Assembly: GCF_021043395.1 (NCBI RefSeq)
Contig: NZ_JAJNKE010000002.1
Span: forward strand, 201,214-265,213
Length of the DNA stretch: 64,000 bases
Source of the DNA: Clostridium guangxiense
Lineage (GTDB): Bacteria > Bacillota > Clostridia > Clostridiales > Clostridiaceae
Direction of reading: 5' to 3'
Part shown: positions 57,205 through 64,000 of the stretch, one piece after another
How the letters are laid out: each line of letters starts with the position of its first letter
How positions within the stretch are numbered: position 1 is the first letter of the stretch
The notes under the pieces: generated by a model
Seen by the model: the letters and a program-made list of their open reading frames with translations, nothing else
The model's database searches: none
Told to the model about the DNA's origin: nothing
Program-made: the position numbers and the translations under genes

Positions 57205-58155
57205 GTGCTAAATTACATTATTAGACGTTTAGGTATAGCTTTAGTGGTATTGTTTGGTGTTACTATAATTAGTTTTGCAATAATTAACATGGCACCAGGA
57301 AGTCCACTTGATTCAATAGTAGATCCACATATGACAGCTTCAGACCTTGCAGCTAGAAAGGCAGCTCTTGGTTTAAATAAGCCATTATACGTTCAATATA
57401 TAAGTTGGCTTCAAAATTTATTACATGGTAATATGGGGTATTCATTAACAACCTTTAGACCCGTATCACAAATTATTGGAGAAAGAATTTTACCAACATT
57501 AGAACTCATGGGGGCATCGTTAATACTGGGAATTATTATAGCAATTCCACTTGGAATTTTAAGTGCAACTAAGCAATACTCAGTGTTAGATTATATTTGT
57601 ACATCAGGTTCTCTTTTAGGAATATCAATGCCTACATTTTTCTTAGGTCTTGCGTTAATTTATATATTTGCATTAAAATTTCATCTTGTTCCATCAGGTG
57701 GAATGGTTACTATTGGAAATGAAACAGATGTTGTTGATAGACTAAAGCATCTTATTCTTCCAGCTATTGTTCTTGGAGTTAATACAGCAGGATTGTTTGT
57801 AAGATATGTAAGATCAAGTATGCTTGAAATTTTGGAGCAGGATTATTTAAGAACCGCAAGGGCAAAGGGAGTAGTTGAGCGTTTGGTAATAGTAAAACAT
57901 GCTCTTCGTAATGCACTTATTCCTATTGTTACTATTATAGGACTTCAAATTGCAACTTTGCTTGGTGGTGCATGTATAACAGAACAGATCTTTTCATGGC
58001 CAGGAATAGGGCAGCTTACAATTCAATCTATAATGAGTCGTGATTATTCAACAATAATGGGATTAAATCTTTTAGCAGCAGTAATGGTTTTACTTGCCAA
58101 TCTATTAACTGATATTGTTTATTCTGTTGTTGATCCAAGAATTAAATATAGCTAA
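57205..58155 (+). CDS. oppB: Oligopeptide ABC transporter permease, OppB-like
   Basis: The 316-residue membrane protein has the OppB/DppB start LNYIIRRLGIALVVLFGVTIISFAIINMAPGSP, six membrane segments and the ATPase-contact loop EQDYLRTARAKGVVERLVIVKHALRNALIP. The start is GTG with AAGGAGG. It forms the channel with the next gene's product. Confidence 0.94.
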   Translation: MLNYIIRRLGIALVVLFGVTIISFAIINMAPGSPLDSIVDPHMTASDLAARKAALGLNKPLYVQYISWLQNLLHGNMGYSLTTFRPVSQIIGERILPTLELMGASLILGIIIAIPLGILSATKQYSVLDYICTSGSLLGISMPTFFLGLALIYIFALKFHLVPSGGMVTIGNETDVVDRLKHLILPAIVLGVNTAGLFVRYVRSSMLEILEQDYLRTARAKGVVERLVIVKHALRNALIPIVTIIGLQIATLLGGACITEQIFSWPGIGQLTIQSIMSRDYSTIMGLNLLAAVMVLLANLLTDIVYSVVDPRIKYS

Positions 58156-58167
58156 GGGGTGATATTA

Positions 58168-59085
58168 ATGTCTGAAGTTAAAACTGAAGTTGAAAATAAT
58201 GCTAATTCTTTAATTCTTGAATCGGTCCAAAATGAAGAGGAAGAGAGCTATATAAAAGCTGTAGTTCATAGATTTTTAAAACACAAACTAGCTGTTGCGG
58301 GTGTTGTGGTTATGGTTATATTGGCTATATGTGCGATTTTAGCACCTGTAATTGCGCCACAAAATCCATATAAAGTTACTAATATATTTAGTGGAGCACC
58401 AAGTGCTGAGCATATTCTTGGTACAGATAAGGTTGGAAGAGATGTTTTGAGCCGTCTTATATATGGAGCTAGAGTATCTTTGATAGTTGGTATAGGAGCG
58501 GTATCAATAAGTGCCATAATTGGAACTACATTAGGTCTTTTGTCCGGTTATGCTGGTGGATGGCTTGATATGGTAATAATGAGAATAACAGATATGTTTA
58601 TGTCATTCCCTCAAATGATGCTTATAATGGTAATTGTAAGTATTGTTGGACCAAAGCTTTCAAACCTTATAATTGTACTTGGATTTTTAGGCTGGCCATC
58701 AATAGCCCGTTTAGTTCGAGGAAGCACACTTTCTGTAAAAGAAGCTGACTACATAAAATCTACAGTGGTGTTAGGGTTTAGTACACCTAGAATATTATTT
58801 ATGCATATACTCCCTAATATATTTGCACCAGTTCTTGTAAATATAACTTTTGGAATAGCAAATGCAATAATAATGGAAGCATCACTTAGTTTCTTAGGAT
58901 TGGGAGTTCAGCCACCTACAGCAAGCTGGGGAAATATGCTTACAGATTCTCAATCTATATCTGTTTTAACATCACAACCTTGGCTTTGGATACCACCTGG
59001 TATAATGATAATAATAAGTGTTTTGGCTGTTAACTTCATTGGTGATGGTATGAGAGATGCACTTGATCCTAAGAAATTCAGATAG
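58168..59085 (+). CDS. oppC: Oligopeptide ABC transporter permease, OppC-like
   Basis: The 305-residue membrane protein has the OppC pattern: an N-terminal cytoplasmic stretch, RFLKHKLAVAGVVVMVILAICAILAPVIAPQNPY, HILGTDKVGRDVLSRLIYGARVSL, contact loop EADYIKSTVVLGFSTPRILFMHILPNI and the end WLWIPPGIMIIISVLAVNFIGDGMRDALDPK. ATG at 58168 has GGGGTGA upstream. It ends the transporter operon; a large foldback begins at its stop codon. Confidence 0.94.
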   Translation: MSEVKTEVENNANSLILESVQNEEEESYIKAVVHRFLKHKLAVAGVVVMVILAICAILAPVIAPQNPYKVTNIFSGAPSAEHILGTDKVGRDVLSRLIYGARVSLIVGIGAVSISAIIGTTLGLLSGYAGGWLDMVIMRITDMFMSFPQMMLIMVIVSIVGPKLSNLIIVLGFLGWPSIARLVRGSTLSVKEADYIKSTVVLGFSTPRILFMHILPNIFAPVLVNITFGIANAIIMEASLSFLGLGVQPPTASWGNMLTDSQSISVLTSQPWLWIPPGIMIIISVLAVNFIGDGMRDALDPKKFR

Positions 59086-59276
59086 TGTGAAATAATTATT
59101 TTTCAGTATGTTAAATAAAATTCATAAATCTAAAGTCCAAATTTTAAAAAAATCTAAAAACTTTAAATAACTCGCTGACTCTCAGACAAATTTAAAGTTC
59201 TAAGATTTTTTAAAAATTTGGACTAAGATTTATATAATTTTATTTAAATGTACATTCAAAACAATTATTTCACACT
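59084..59276. repeat. Long foldback directly after oppC
   Basis: An arm at 59084-59168 pairs with 59190-59276 along about 85 bases with few mismatches; the outer ends are AGTGTGAAATAATT and AATTATTTCACACT and an inner block is AGTCCAAATTTT against AAATTTGGACT. The left end overlaps the oppC stop codon. It differs in sequence from the type 1 and 2 repeats. Confidence 0.8.
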
Positions 59277-59480
59277 AAGCGGGATTAAGGAAAAATTTTC
59301 TCCGTTATACTACGAAAAATTGGGGCGAACAAATATCTTTTGTAGTGGCGAGAAAAAATCTAAATGTTTTCAAAATTCTAAATTAAAAAAATTCAGCACT
59401 AAGTTTAAGACTTTCTGTAGTGAAACGGAAGAAAGTTAACCTTAACTGTGAACTGTGCATTGTGAATTGTGCACTGAAAA
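59277..59480. repeat. Decayed right half of a foldback repeat, type 1
   Basis: TTTCTGTAGTGAAACGGAAG and CTGTGAACTGTGCATTGTG match the right half of the element at 32362. The left arm is absent. The AT-rich stretch 59480-59550 that follows holds no gene. Confidence 0.6.
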
Positions 59481-59564
59481 AGTATTAATTGTAAAGCTTT
59501 GATAAACATATTTTAAAGCTTTCAGCCTATTTATACATAGTATGGAATATAAGGAGGGCTATTT

Positions 59565-60947
59565 ACGATAGATTCAGAAGAGGTTTCAAAATTAGTTGAA
59601 GATAAAAAGAGTGAATTCATATATGCAAATGATGAGATATGGGAATTTGCAGAGACAAGATTTCAGGAATATAAATCTAGCGAGCTTTTATGCGACGTAT
59701 TACAAAAAGAAGGTTTCACTATTACAAAAGCTGTAGCCAATATTGATACAGCTTTTGTTGCTACATTCGGAAGTGGAAAGCCTAAGATTGGTATTTTAGG
59801 CGAATTTGATGCTTTATATAATCTGAGCCAAAAATCGGATACGGATGTAAAGGAGGCAATTATTCAAAACGGAAATGGGCATGGCTGCGGACATAATGCC
59901 TTAGGGGCCGGTGCACTTGCTGCAGTTGTTGCGGTAAAAGATTATATGATTAAAAATAATATTAAAGGAACTATATGTTATTTTGGATGCCCAGGAGAAG
60001 AAGGTGGCTCAGGAAAAGCATATATGGCAAGAGAAAAAGTTTTTAATGATGTGGATGCTGCTTTCACATGGCATCCAGCGGATGTGACAGGAGTAGTTGA
60101 GGGCAGTTCACTTGCAAATATACAAGCATATGTTAGATTTTATGGGAAAAGTGCTCATGCAGCAGCTTGTCCACATTTAGGAAGAAGTGCTTTAGATGCA
60201 GTAGAACTTATGAATGTTGGAATAAATTATTTAAGAGAACATGTAATAGAGGATGCAAGAATGCACTATGCGCTTACCAATGGTGGAGGACTTTCACCAA
60301 ATGTTGTTCAAGCATTTGCAGAAGAACTTCTTTTGGTAAGGGCACCTAAGATGTCACAAACTAAAGAGATATATGAACGTGTTAAGAATATAGCCAAAGG
60401 TGCAGCACTTATGACAGATACTAAAGTAGAAATAATATTTGATAAAGCGGCTTCAAATGTTGTTGTCAATGATACCTTGAGTAAAGTTATGTACGAAAAA
60501 CTTTTGGAACTAGGACAAATAAAATTGACTAAGAAAGAAGAAGAGTTTGCTAAAAAGATTAAAAATACATTAAGTGATGAAGAAAAAATAACTGATAAAG
60601 TTATGATGGACTCTATAAAAGAGTACAAGTTTACAGAAAAAGCTGCGCCAGAATCAACAGATGTTGGTGATGTGAGTTTTGTTGTTCCAACAGCTCAAAT
60701 TAATACCTCTTGTTGGGTGCTCGGAACAGCCGGACATTCTTGGCAGGTAGTTGCTCAAGGGAAATGCGGTTATTTACACAACGCTATGATTTTAGCTGGT
60801 AAAGTTATGGCACTTTCAGCATTAGAGCTTTTTGAAAATAATGAGATAATAGTTAAGGCAAAAGAAGAATTGAAGGAAAGATTAAATGGTGAAGAATATA
60901 TCTGTCCTATACCTTCTTATATAAAACCGCACTTGACGGTCAAATAA
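59565..60947 (+). CDS. M20 amidohydrolase, AbgB-like, with a non-standard start codon
   Basis: The open frame runs without interruption from 59553. AAGGAGGG at 59551-59558 is followed in frame only by ACG (59565) and ATA (59568); the first ATG is at 59946, inside the domain. From ACG the protein has 460 residues, normal for the AbgB group (p-aminobenzoyl-glutamate hydrolase subunit B). Coding before 59946 is clearly real: IGILGEFDALYNL and the metal-binding GHGCGHNALGAGAL (His106, His110). Later blocks are GCPGEEGGSGKAYMA, KSAHAAACPHLGRSALDA and GHSWQVVAQGKCGYLHNAM. Either a rare start is used or the ATG was lost recently and the gene is silent. Confidence 0.78.
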   Translation, partial: TIDSEEVSKLVEDKKSEFIYANDEIWEFAETRFQEYKSSELLCDVLQKEGFTITKAVANIDTAFVATFGSGKPKIGILGEFDALYNLSQKSDTDVKEAIIQNGNGHGCGHNALGAGALAAVVAVKDYMIKNNIKGTICYFGCPGEEGGSGKAYMAREKVFNDVDAAFTWHPADVTGVVEGSSLANIQAYVRFYGKSAHAAACPHLGRSALDAVELMNVGINYLREHVIEDARMHYALTNGGGLSPNVVQAFAEELLLVRAPKMSQTKEIYERVKNIAKGAALMTDTKVEIIFDKAASNVVVNDTLSKVMYEKLLELGQIKLTKKEEEFAKKIKNTLSDEEKITDKVMMDSIKEYKFTEKAAPESTDVGDVSFVVPTAQINTSCWVLGTAGHSWQVVAQGKCGYLHNAMILAGKVMALSALELFENNEIIVKAKEELKERLNGEEYICPIPSYIKPHLTVK

Positions 60948-60974
60948 ACTTTAATATAGTTATCACAATATAAA

Positions 60975-61317
60975 AATATTGCGAAGTAATAACTAATTTT
61001 TTTCGCCTAAAAAAAAGGCGAAAAAGCTAAGGGTGAAGGGTTTTAACTTGCTCTGCTCGCTAAAAGGTGAACTTTTTTACCTTCAGTAAAAAGTTAATGA
61101 TGATTTTCTTACGTTTTACTACAGAAAATCTTTAATTTATTTATTTTTCCGTAGCGAAGAGGAGGAAAAATCACCTTAACTTTTGGCTTTAGACGAAAAG
61201 TTCACCTTTGACGTGCAAAGCATCGTCAAACCCTTCACTTTTCATATAAGTGAAAAAGTTAGTCTTTTAACGAGCAAGGCAAGTTAAAACCCTTAACTCG
61301 AATTAGTTCGCAATATT
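60975..61317. repeat. Foldback repeat, type 1, large copy
   Basis: The ends AATATTGCGAA and TTCGCAATATT pair. Inside, AAGGGTTTTAACTTGC and GCTCG pair with CGAGC and GCAAGTTAAAACCCTT, and AAAGGTGAACTTTT-type words pair with AAAAGTTCACCTTT. A mini-hairpin CGCCT/AGGCG lies at 61007-61021. The end of the window at 63923 and the half copy at 43062 share these words. Confidence 0.82.
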
Positions 61318-61369
61318 ATTAGAGTGTAAAATTATATACGTGTAAATAAATTTAGGGGGGCTGTTATTA

Positions 61370-62536
61370 ATGAGTACTTTAGAAAAGGCAAAAGAGATAA
61401 AAGATTGGATAGTTGAAATTAGAAGAGATTTTCATATGCATCCGGAACCATCCTTTGAAGAATATCGTACATCAAATGCTATAGAAAAAAGGTTAGAGGA
61501 ACTTGGTATTGAAGTAAAACGTATAGGAAAAACAGGATTATTAGGTACAATTGTTGGAAAAGAATCTGGAAAGGTAATTGCGCTTAGAGCAGATATAGAT
61601 GCTCTTTCAGTAGAAGAAGAAACAGGGCTTCCTTATTCTTCACAAAATCCTGGCTTTATGCATGCTTGTGGCCATGACACTCATGCTGCAATGCTTTTGG
61701 GAGCGGCTAAAATTATATCTGCAATGAAGGATGAGCTTAAGGGAACTGTTAAATTTATATTTCAACCAGCTGAAGAAGCTAATGGTGGAGCAAAATCAAT
61801 GGTCGATGGAGGCGTTTTAGAAAATCCAAAGGTAGACATGGTAGTTGGTATGCATATATTTTCAATGCTTGACAAGGGATACATAGTTGCTCAAGAAGGA
61901 AGTTTTATGGCTTCGGTTGATCAGTGGAAATTAAATATAAATGGTAAATCTTGTCATGGATCTTCTCCTTGGGAAGGACATGATGCTATAGTTTGTGCGG
62001 CTGCTATAATAAATGGACTTCAAACTATTGTGAGTAGAGTAAATGATGCAAGAAATCCAATAGTTATAAACATAGGAACAATGAATGCTGGAGAAAGATT
62101 TAATGTTGTTCCTGGAAAAGCTGTACTTACAGGTGCAAATAGAACATTTTCTCAGTATTCAAGAGAAATGATGCCAAAGTGGATGAAAAAAATTATAAAA
62201 AGTACTTGCGAAGCATATGATTGTGCTTATGATTTTGAATACTTATGGGGCTGCAATATAACTGAGAACAGTAAAGAGGTTACTGAATTTGTTAAAAAAT
62301 CTGTCTCAAAAATTGTTGGCGAAAATAAAGTTATTGGCGCTGATAAAATAATGGGTTCAGAGGATTTTGGAGAATACTCAAGTAAGGTGCCAGGAATGAT
62401 TATGATATTAGGCGGTGGAAATAAAGAAAAAGGAATTTGCTATTCACAGCATTCAAATCATTTCATGATAGATGAAGAAAGTTTACCTATAGGTGCTGCA
62501 AGTTACGCTCAAGTAGTAGTGGATTTCTTAAAATAA
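61370..62536 (+). CDS. M20D amidohydrolase (hippurate hydrolase / N-acyl-amino-acid deacylase type)
   Basis: The 388-residue protein has the M20D pattern: RRDFHMHPEPSFEEYRTS, GKVIALRADIDALSVEEETGLPYSS, the metal-binding MHACGHDTHAAMLLGAA (Cys100, His102), PAEEANGGAKSM (Glu135, Glu136), GMHIFS (His162), SCHGSSPWEGHDAI and the C-terminal GSEDFGEYS. It splits acyl groups or amino acids from amide bonds; the substrate is not known. The ATG follows AGGGGGGC. It is a close paralogue of the gene at 62692. Confidence 0.92.
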   Translation: MSTLEKAKEIKDWIVEIRRDFHMHPEPSFEEYRTSNAIEKRLEELGIEVKRIGKTGLLGTIVGKESGKVIALRADIDALSVEEETGLPYSSQNPGFMHACGHDTHAAMLLGAAKIISAMKDELKGTVKFIFQPAEEANGGAKSMVDGGVLENPKVDMVVGMHIFSMLDKGYIVAQEGSFMASVDQWKLNINGKSCHGSSPWEGHDAIVCAAAIINGLQTIVSRVNDARNPIVINIGTMNAGERFNVVPGKAVLTGANRTFSQYSREMMPKWMKKIIKSTCEAYDCAYDFEYLWGCNITENSKEVTEFVKKSVSKIVGENKVIGADKIMGSEDFGEYSSKVPGMIMILGGGNKEKGICYSQHSNHFMIDEESLPIGAASYAQVVVDFLK

Positions 62537-62539
62537 TTG

Positions 62540-62596
62540 AGCTTTGCTTTAAATAAGTGTTGTTCTTTAAACCTATTTAAAGCAAAGCTTCCTTTA
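62540..62596 (+). terminator. Terminator between the two M20D genes
   Basis: AGCTTTGCTTTAAATA (62540-62555) and TATTTAAAGCAAAGCT (62574-62589) form a 16-bp perfect stem, followed by TCCTTTAGTTT. The left arm is the same as in the hairpin at 9464. Confidence 0.75.
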
Positions 62597-62691
62597 GTTT
62601 ATTTAGCTGTGTAAAAAGGCTAACTGGTGAAGTATATATCTGGATCGTTACTGAAGATGCGAAACCTAATAAGTAGAGAGGTGGAAATATT

Positions 62692-63867
62692 ATGGGAATA
62701 TTAGATAAAGCAAATGAGATAAAAGAATGGATTGTTGAGTTAAGAAGAGATTTTCATATGTATCCAGAGCCATCCTTTGAGGAAATAAGGACCTCTGGAA
62801 TAGTTGAACAAAAGCTTAAAGAAATGGATATTGAGGTTAAGCACATAGGTAAAACAGGAATTGTAGGAATACTTAGAGGAGATAAACCTGGAAAGGTAAT
62901 AGGACTTCGTGCAGATATGGATGCACTTTCAGTATATGAAGAAACAGGATTGCCATTTGCATCAAAAAAAGAAGGATTTATGCATGCTTGTGGTCATGAT
63001 TCTCATATATCAATGTTGCTTGGAGCTGCAAAAATTTTATCAAATATGAGAGATAAAATCAGTGGTACAGTAAAATTTATTTTTCAACCTGCTGAAGAGG
63101 CTGCTGGCGGAGCAAAAGTAATGATTGCTGGCGGAGCCCTTGAAAATCCTAAGCTCGATATGATATATGGTATGCATATAGCATCTGCTGTTGAAGTTGG
63201 AAAAGTAATTGCTCAAGAAGGGCAGTTTATGGCCTCTGGTGATGAATGGAAATTGATTATAAGTGGGAAATCATGTCATGGGTCTTCACCTTGGGAAGGT
63301 CATGATGTAATGGTATGTACTGCAGCTGTAATAAATGGACTTCAAGCAATTGTAAGTAGAGTAAATGATGCTAGAAATCCAATTGTAATAAATATAGGAA
63401 CAGCTAATGGAGGAGAAAGATTCAATGTAGTGCCTGGAAAAATGACACTTACGGGAATGAATAGAACCTTCACTGAATATTCAAGAAAAATGATGCCAGA
63501 GTGGATGAAAAAAGTAATCAAAAGTATTTGTGAGTCCTATGATTGTACTTATGAATTTGAATATAAATTAGGTTTTGAAGTAACTATAAATGATGATAAA
63601 GTTACAGAGTTTGTAAAAAATTCTGTGAAAAAAATAGTTGGAGAAGATAATATACTTGGAGCTGAAAAAGGCATGGGTTCGGAAGATTTTTCAGAGTATT
63701 TAAAATTGGTTCCAGGAATGATTATGATGCTTGGTACGAGAAATGAAGAAAAAAATTGTGTTTTTCCACAGCATTCAAATCATTACTTAATTGATGAAGA
63801 TAGTCTTCCTATAGGAACAGCCTGCTATGTACAGGTTGCAATAGATTACTTGGTAGAAGAAAATTAA
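62692..63867 (+). CDS. M20D amidohydrolase, paralogue of the preceding gene
   Basis: The 391-residue protein is similar to its neighbour along its full length, including MHACGHDSHISMLLGAA, PAEEAAGGAKVM, GMHIAS, SCHGSSPWEGHDVM, VSRVNDARNPIVINIGT and GSEDFSEYL. It differs in HMYP for HMHP near residue 23 and in the segment after GMHI, which may alter substrate choice. The ATG follows GAGAGGTGG. The two genes probably arose by tandem duplication, and each has its own transcription break. Confidence 0.92.
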   Translation: MGILDKANEIKEWIVELRRDFHMYPEPSFEEIRTSGIVEQKLKEMDIEVKHIGKTGIVGILRGDKPGKVIGLRADMDALSVYEETGLPFASKKEGFMHACGHDSHISMLLGAAKILSNMRDKISGTVKFIFQPAEEAAGGAKVMIAGGALENPKLDMIYGMHIASAVEVGKVIAQEGQFMASGDEWKLIISGKSCHGSSPWEGHDVMVCTAAVINGLQAIVSRVNDARNPIVINIGTANGGERFNVVPGKMTLTGMNRTFTEYSRKMMPEWMKKVIKSICESYDCTYEFEYKLGFEVTINDDKVTEFVKNSVKKIVGEDNILGAEKGMGSEDFSEYLKLVPGMIMMLGTRNEEKNCVFPQHSNHYLIDEDSLPIGTACYVQVAIDYLVEEN

Positions 63868-63922
63868 ATAGGATAGATGGAGAAACTGAAATGTTAAAAT
63901 TACTAATATTTAATTCATATTG

Positions 63923-64000
63923 GCAAACTGGAATTTGTCGAGCACTATAGTGAAGGGTTTTAACTCACTTCGTTTGTTAAAAGACTAAGGTTTTCGCTAT
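63923..64000. repeat. Start of another foldback repeat, cut by the window end
   Basis: CAAACTGGAATTTGTCGAGC is the type 2 end; it is followed by GTGAAGGGTTTTAACTCAC and TTGTTAAAAG, words of the 60975 element. The copy continues beyond the window. Confidence 0.6.

Noticed and set aside
59248..59439. A 63-codon open frame
   Set aside because: It lies across the right arm of the oppC foldback and the decayed repeat; the composition is that of the repeat and there is no ribosome binding site.

Overview
The window is about 64 kb of very AT-rich DNA with closely spaced genes, strong AGGAGG-type ribosome binding sites and many TTG/GTG starts. With anaerobe-type genes (biotin synthase under a BirA operator, anaerobic ThiC, a UviA/TcdR-type sigma factor, clostridial ABC-F proteins, many secreted sugar and peptide hydrolases) this points to a saccharolytic Clostridium sensu stricto chromosome. 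The species is not assigned. No rRNA, tRNA, phage module, CRISPR array or transposase was seen.

Layout. 0-3 kb: membrane metallophosphoesterase, then bioY-bioB behind a promoter overlapped by a BirA operator. 3.2-8.3 kb: ABC exporter plus SGNH hydrolase, MATE pump, flavodoxin. 8.6-9.5 kb: an orphan UviA-like sigma factor and UviB-like holin pair. 9.5-16.2 kb (minus strand): an envelope block with a glycosyltransferase and flippase-like protein (own promoter with an overlapping palindromic operator) and dltABCD followed by a 44-residue DltX-like gene overlapping the end of dltD. 16.3-17.9 kb: TPP riboswitch, terminator, thiC. 18-23 kb: a DUF2161-type nuclease-like protein, an ANT(6)-like adenylyltransferase, a Uup-like ABC-F ATPase and an AraC regulator divergent from a GH36 alpha-galactosidase. 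26-32 kb: SpoU methyltransferase, tiny zinc-ribbon gene with a sequestered RBS, DEAD-box helicase, PdaA-like deacetylase, ECF sigma/anti-sigma pair. 32-39 kb: structured leader, a ribosome-protection type ABC-F protein, AraC regulator and divergent GH2 lacZ. 39-47.6 kb: LacI regulator, GH13 alpha-glucosidase and a large LPXTG-anchored amylopullulanase with LacI-type operators, a starch/maltodextrin unit. 47.7-53 kb: secreted LRR-transglutaminase protein, CBS protein, M16C peptidase. 53.5-64 kb: a five-gene oligopeptide ABC transporter followed by three M20 amidohydrolases, a peptide or acyl-amino-acid scavenging unit.

The most unusual feature is the intergenic DNA. At least ten intergenic regions hold members of a foldback repeat family 75-350 bp long, with shared ends (related to TTGCGAACTAATT or AAACTGGAATTTAACTC), arms made of short repeated words (GTACAGA-like or GTGCATT-like) and recurring inner cassettes. 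Two nearly identical 252-bp copies lie inverted about 15 kb apart. A second repeat (AAGGATAATGGGC...) occurs alone, in tandem, nested in a foldback element and as a terminator-like hairpin. Other points worth a look are the orphan uviAB-like pair, the 3' dltX, the start-stop leader upstream of the ABC-F gene, the RBS-sequestering hairpin of the zinc-ribbon gene and an M20 gene without a normal start codon.
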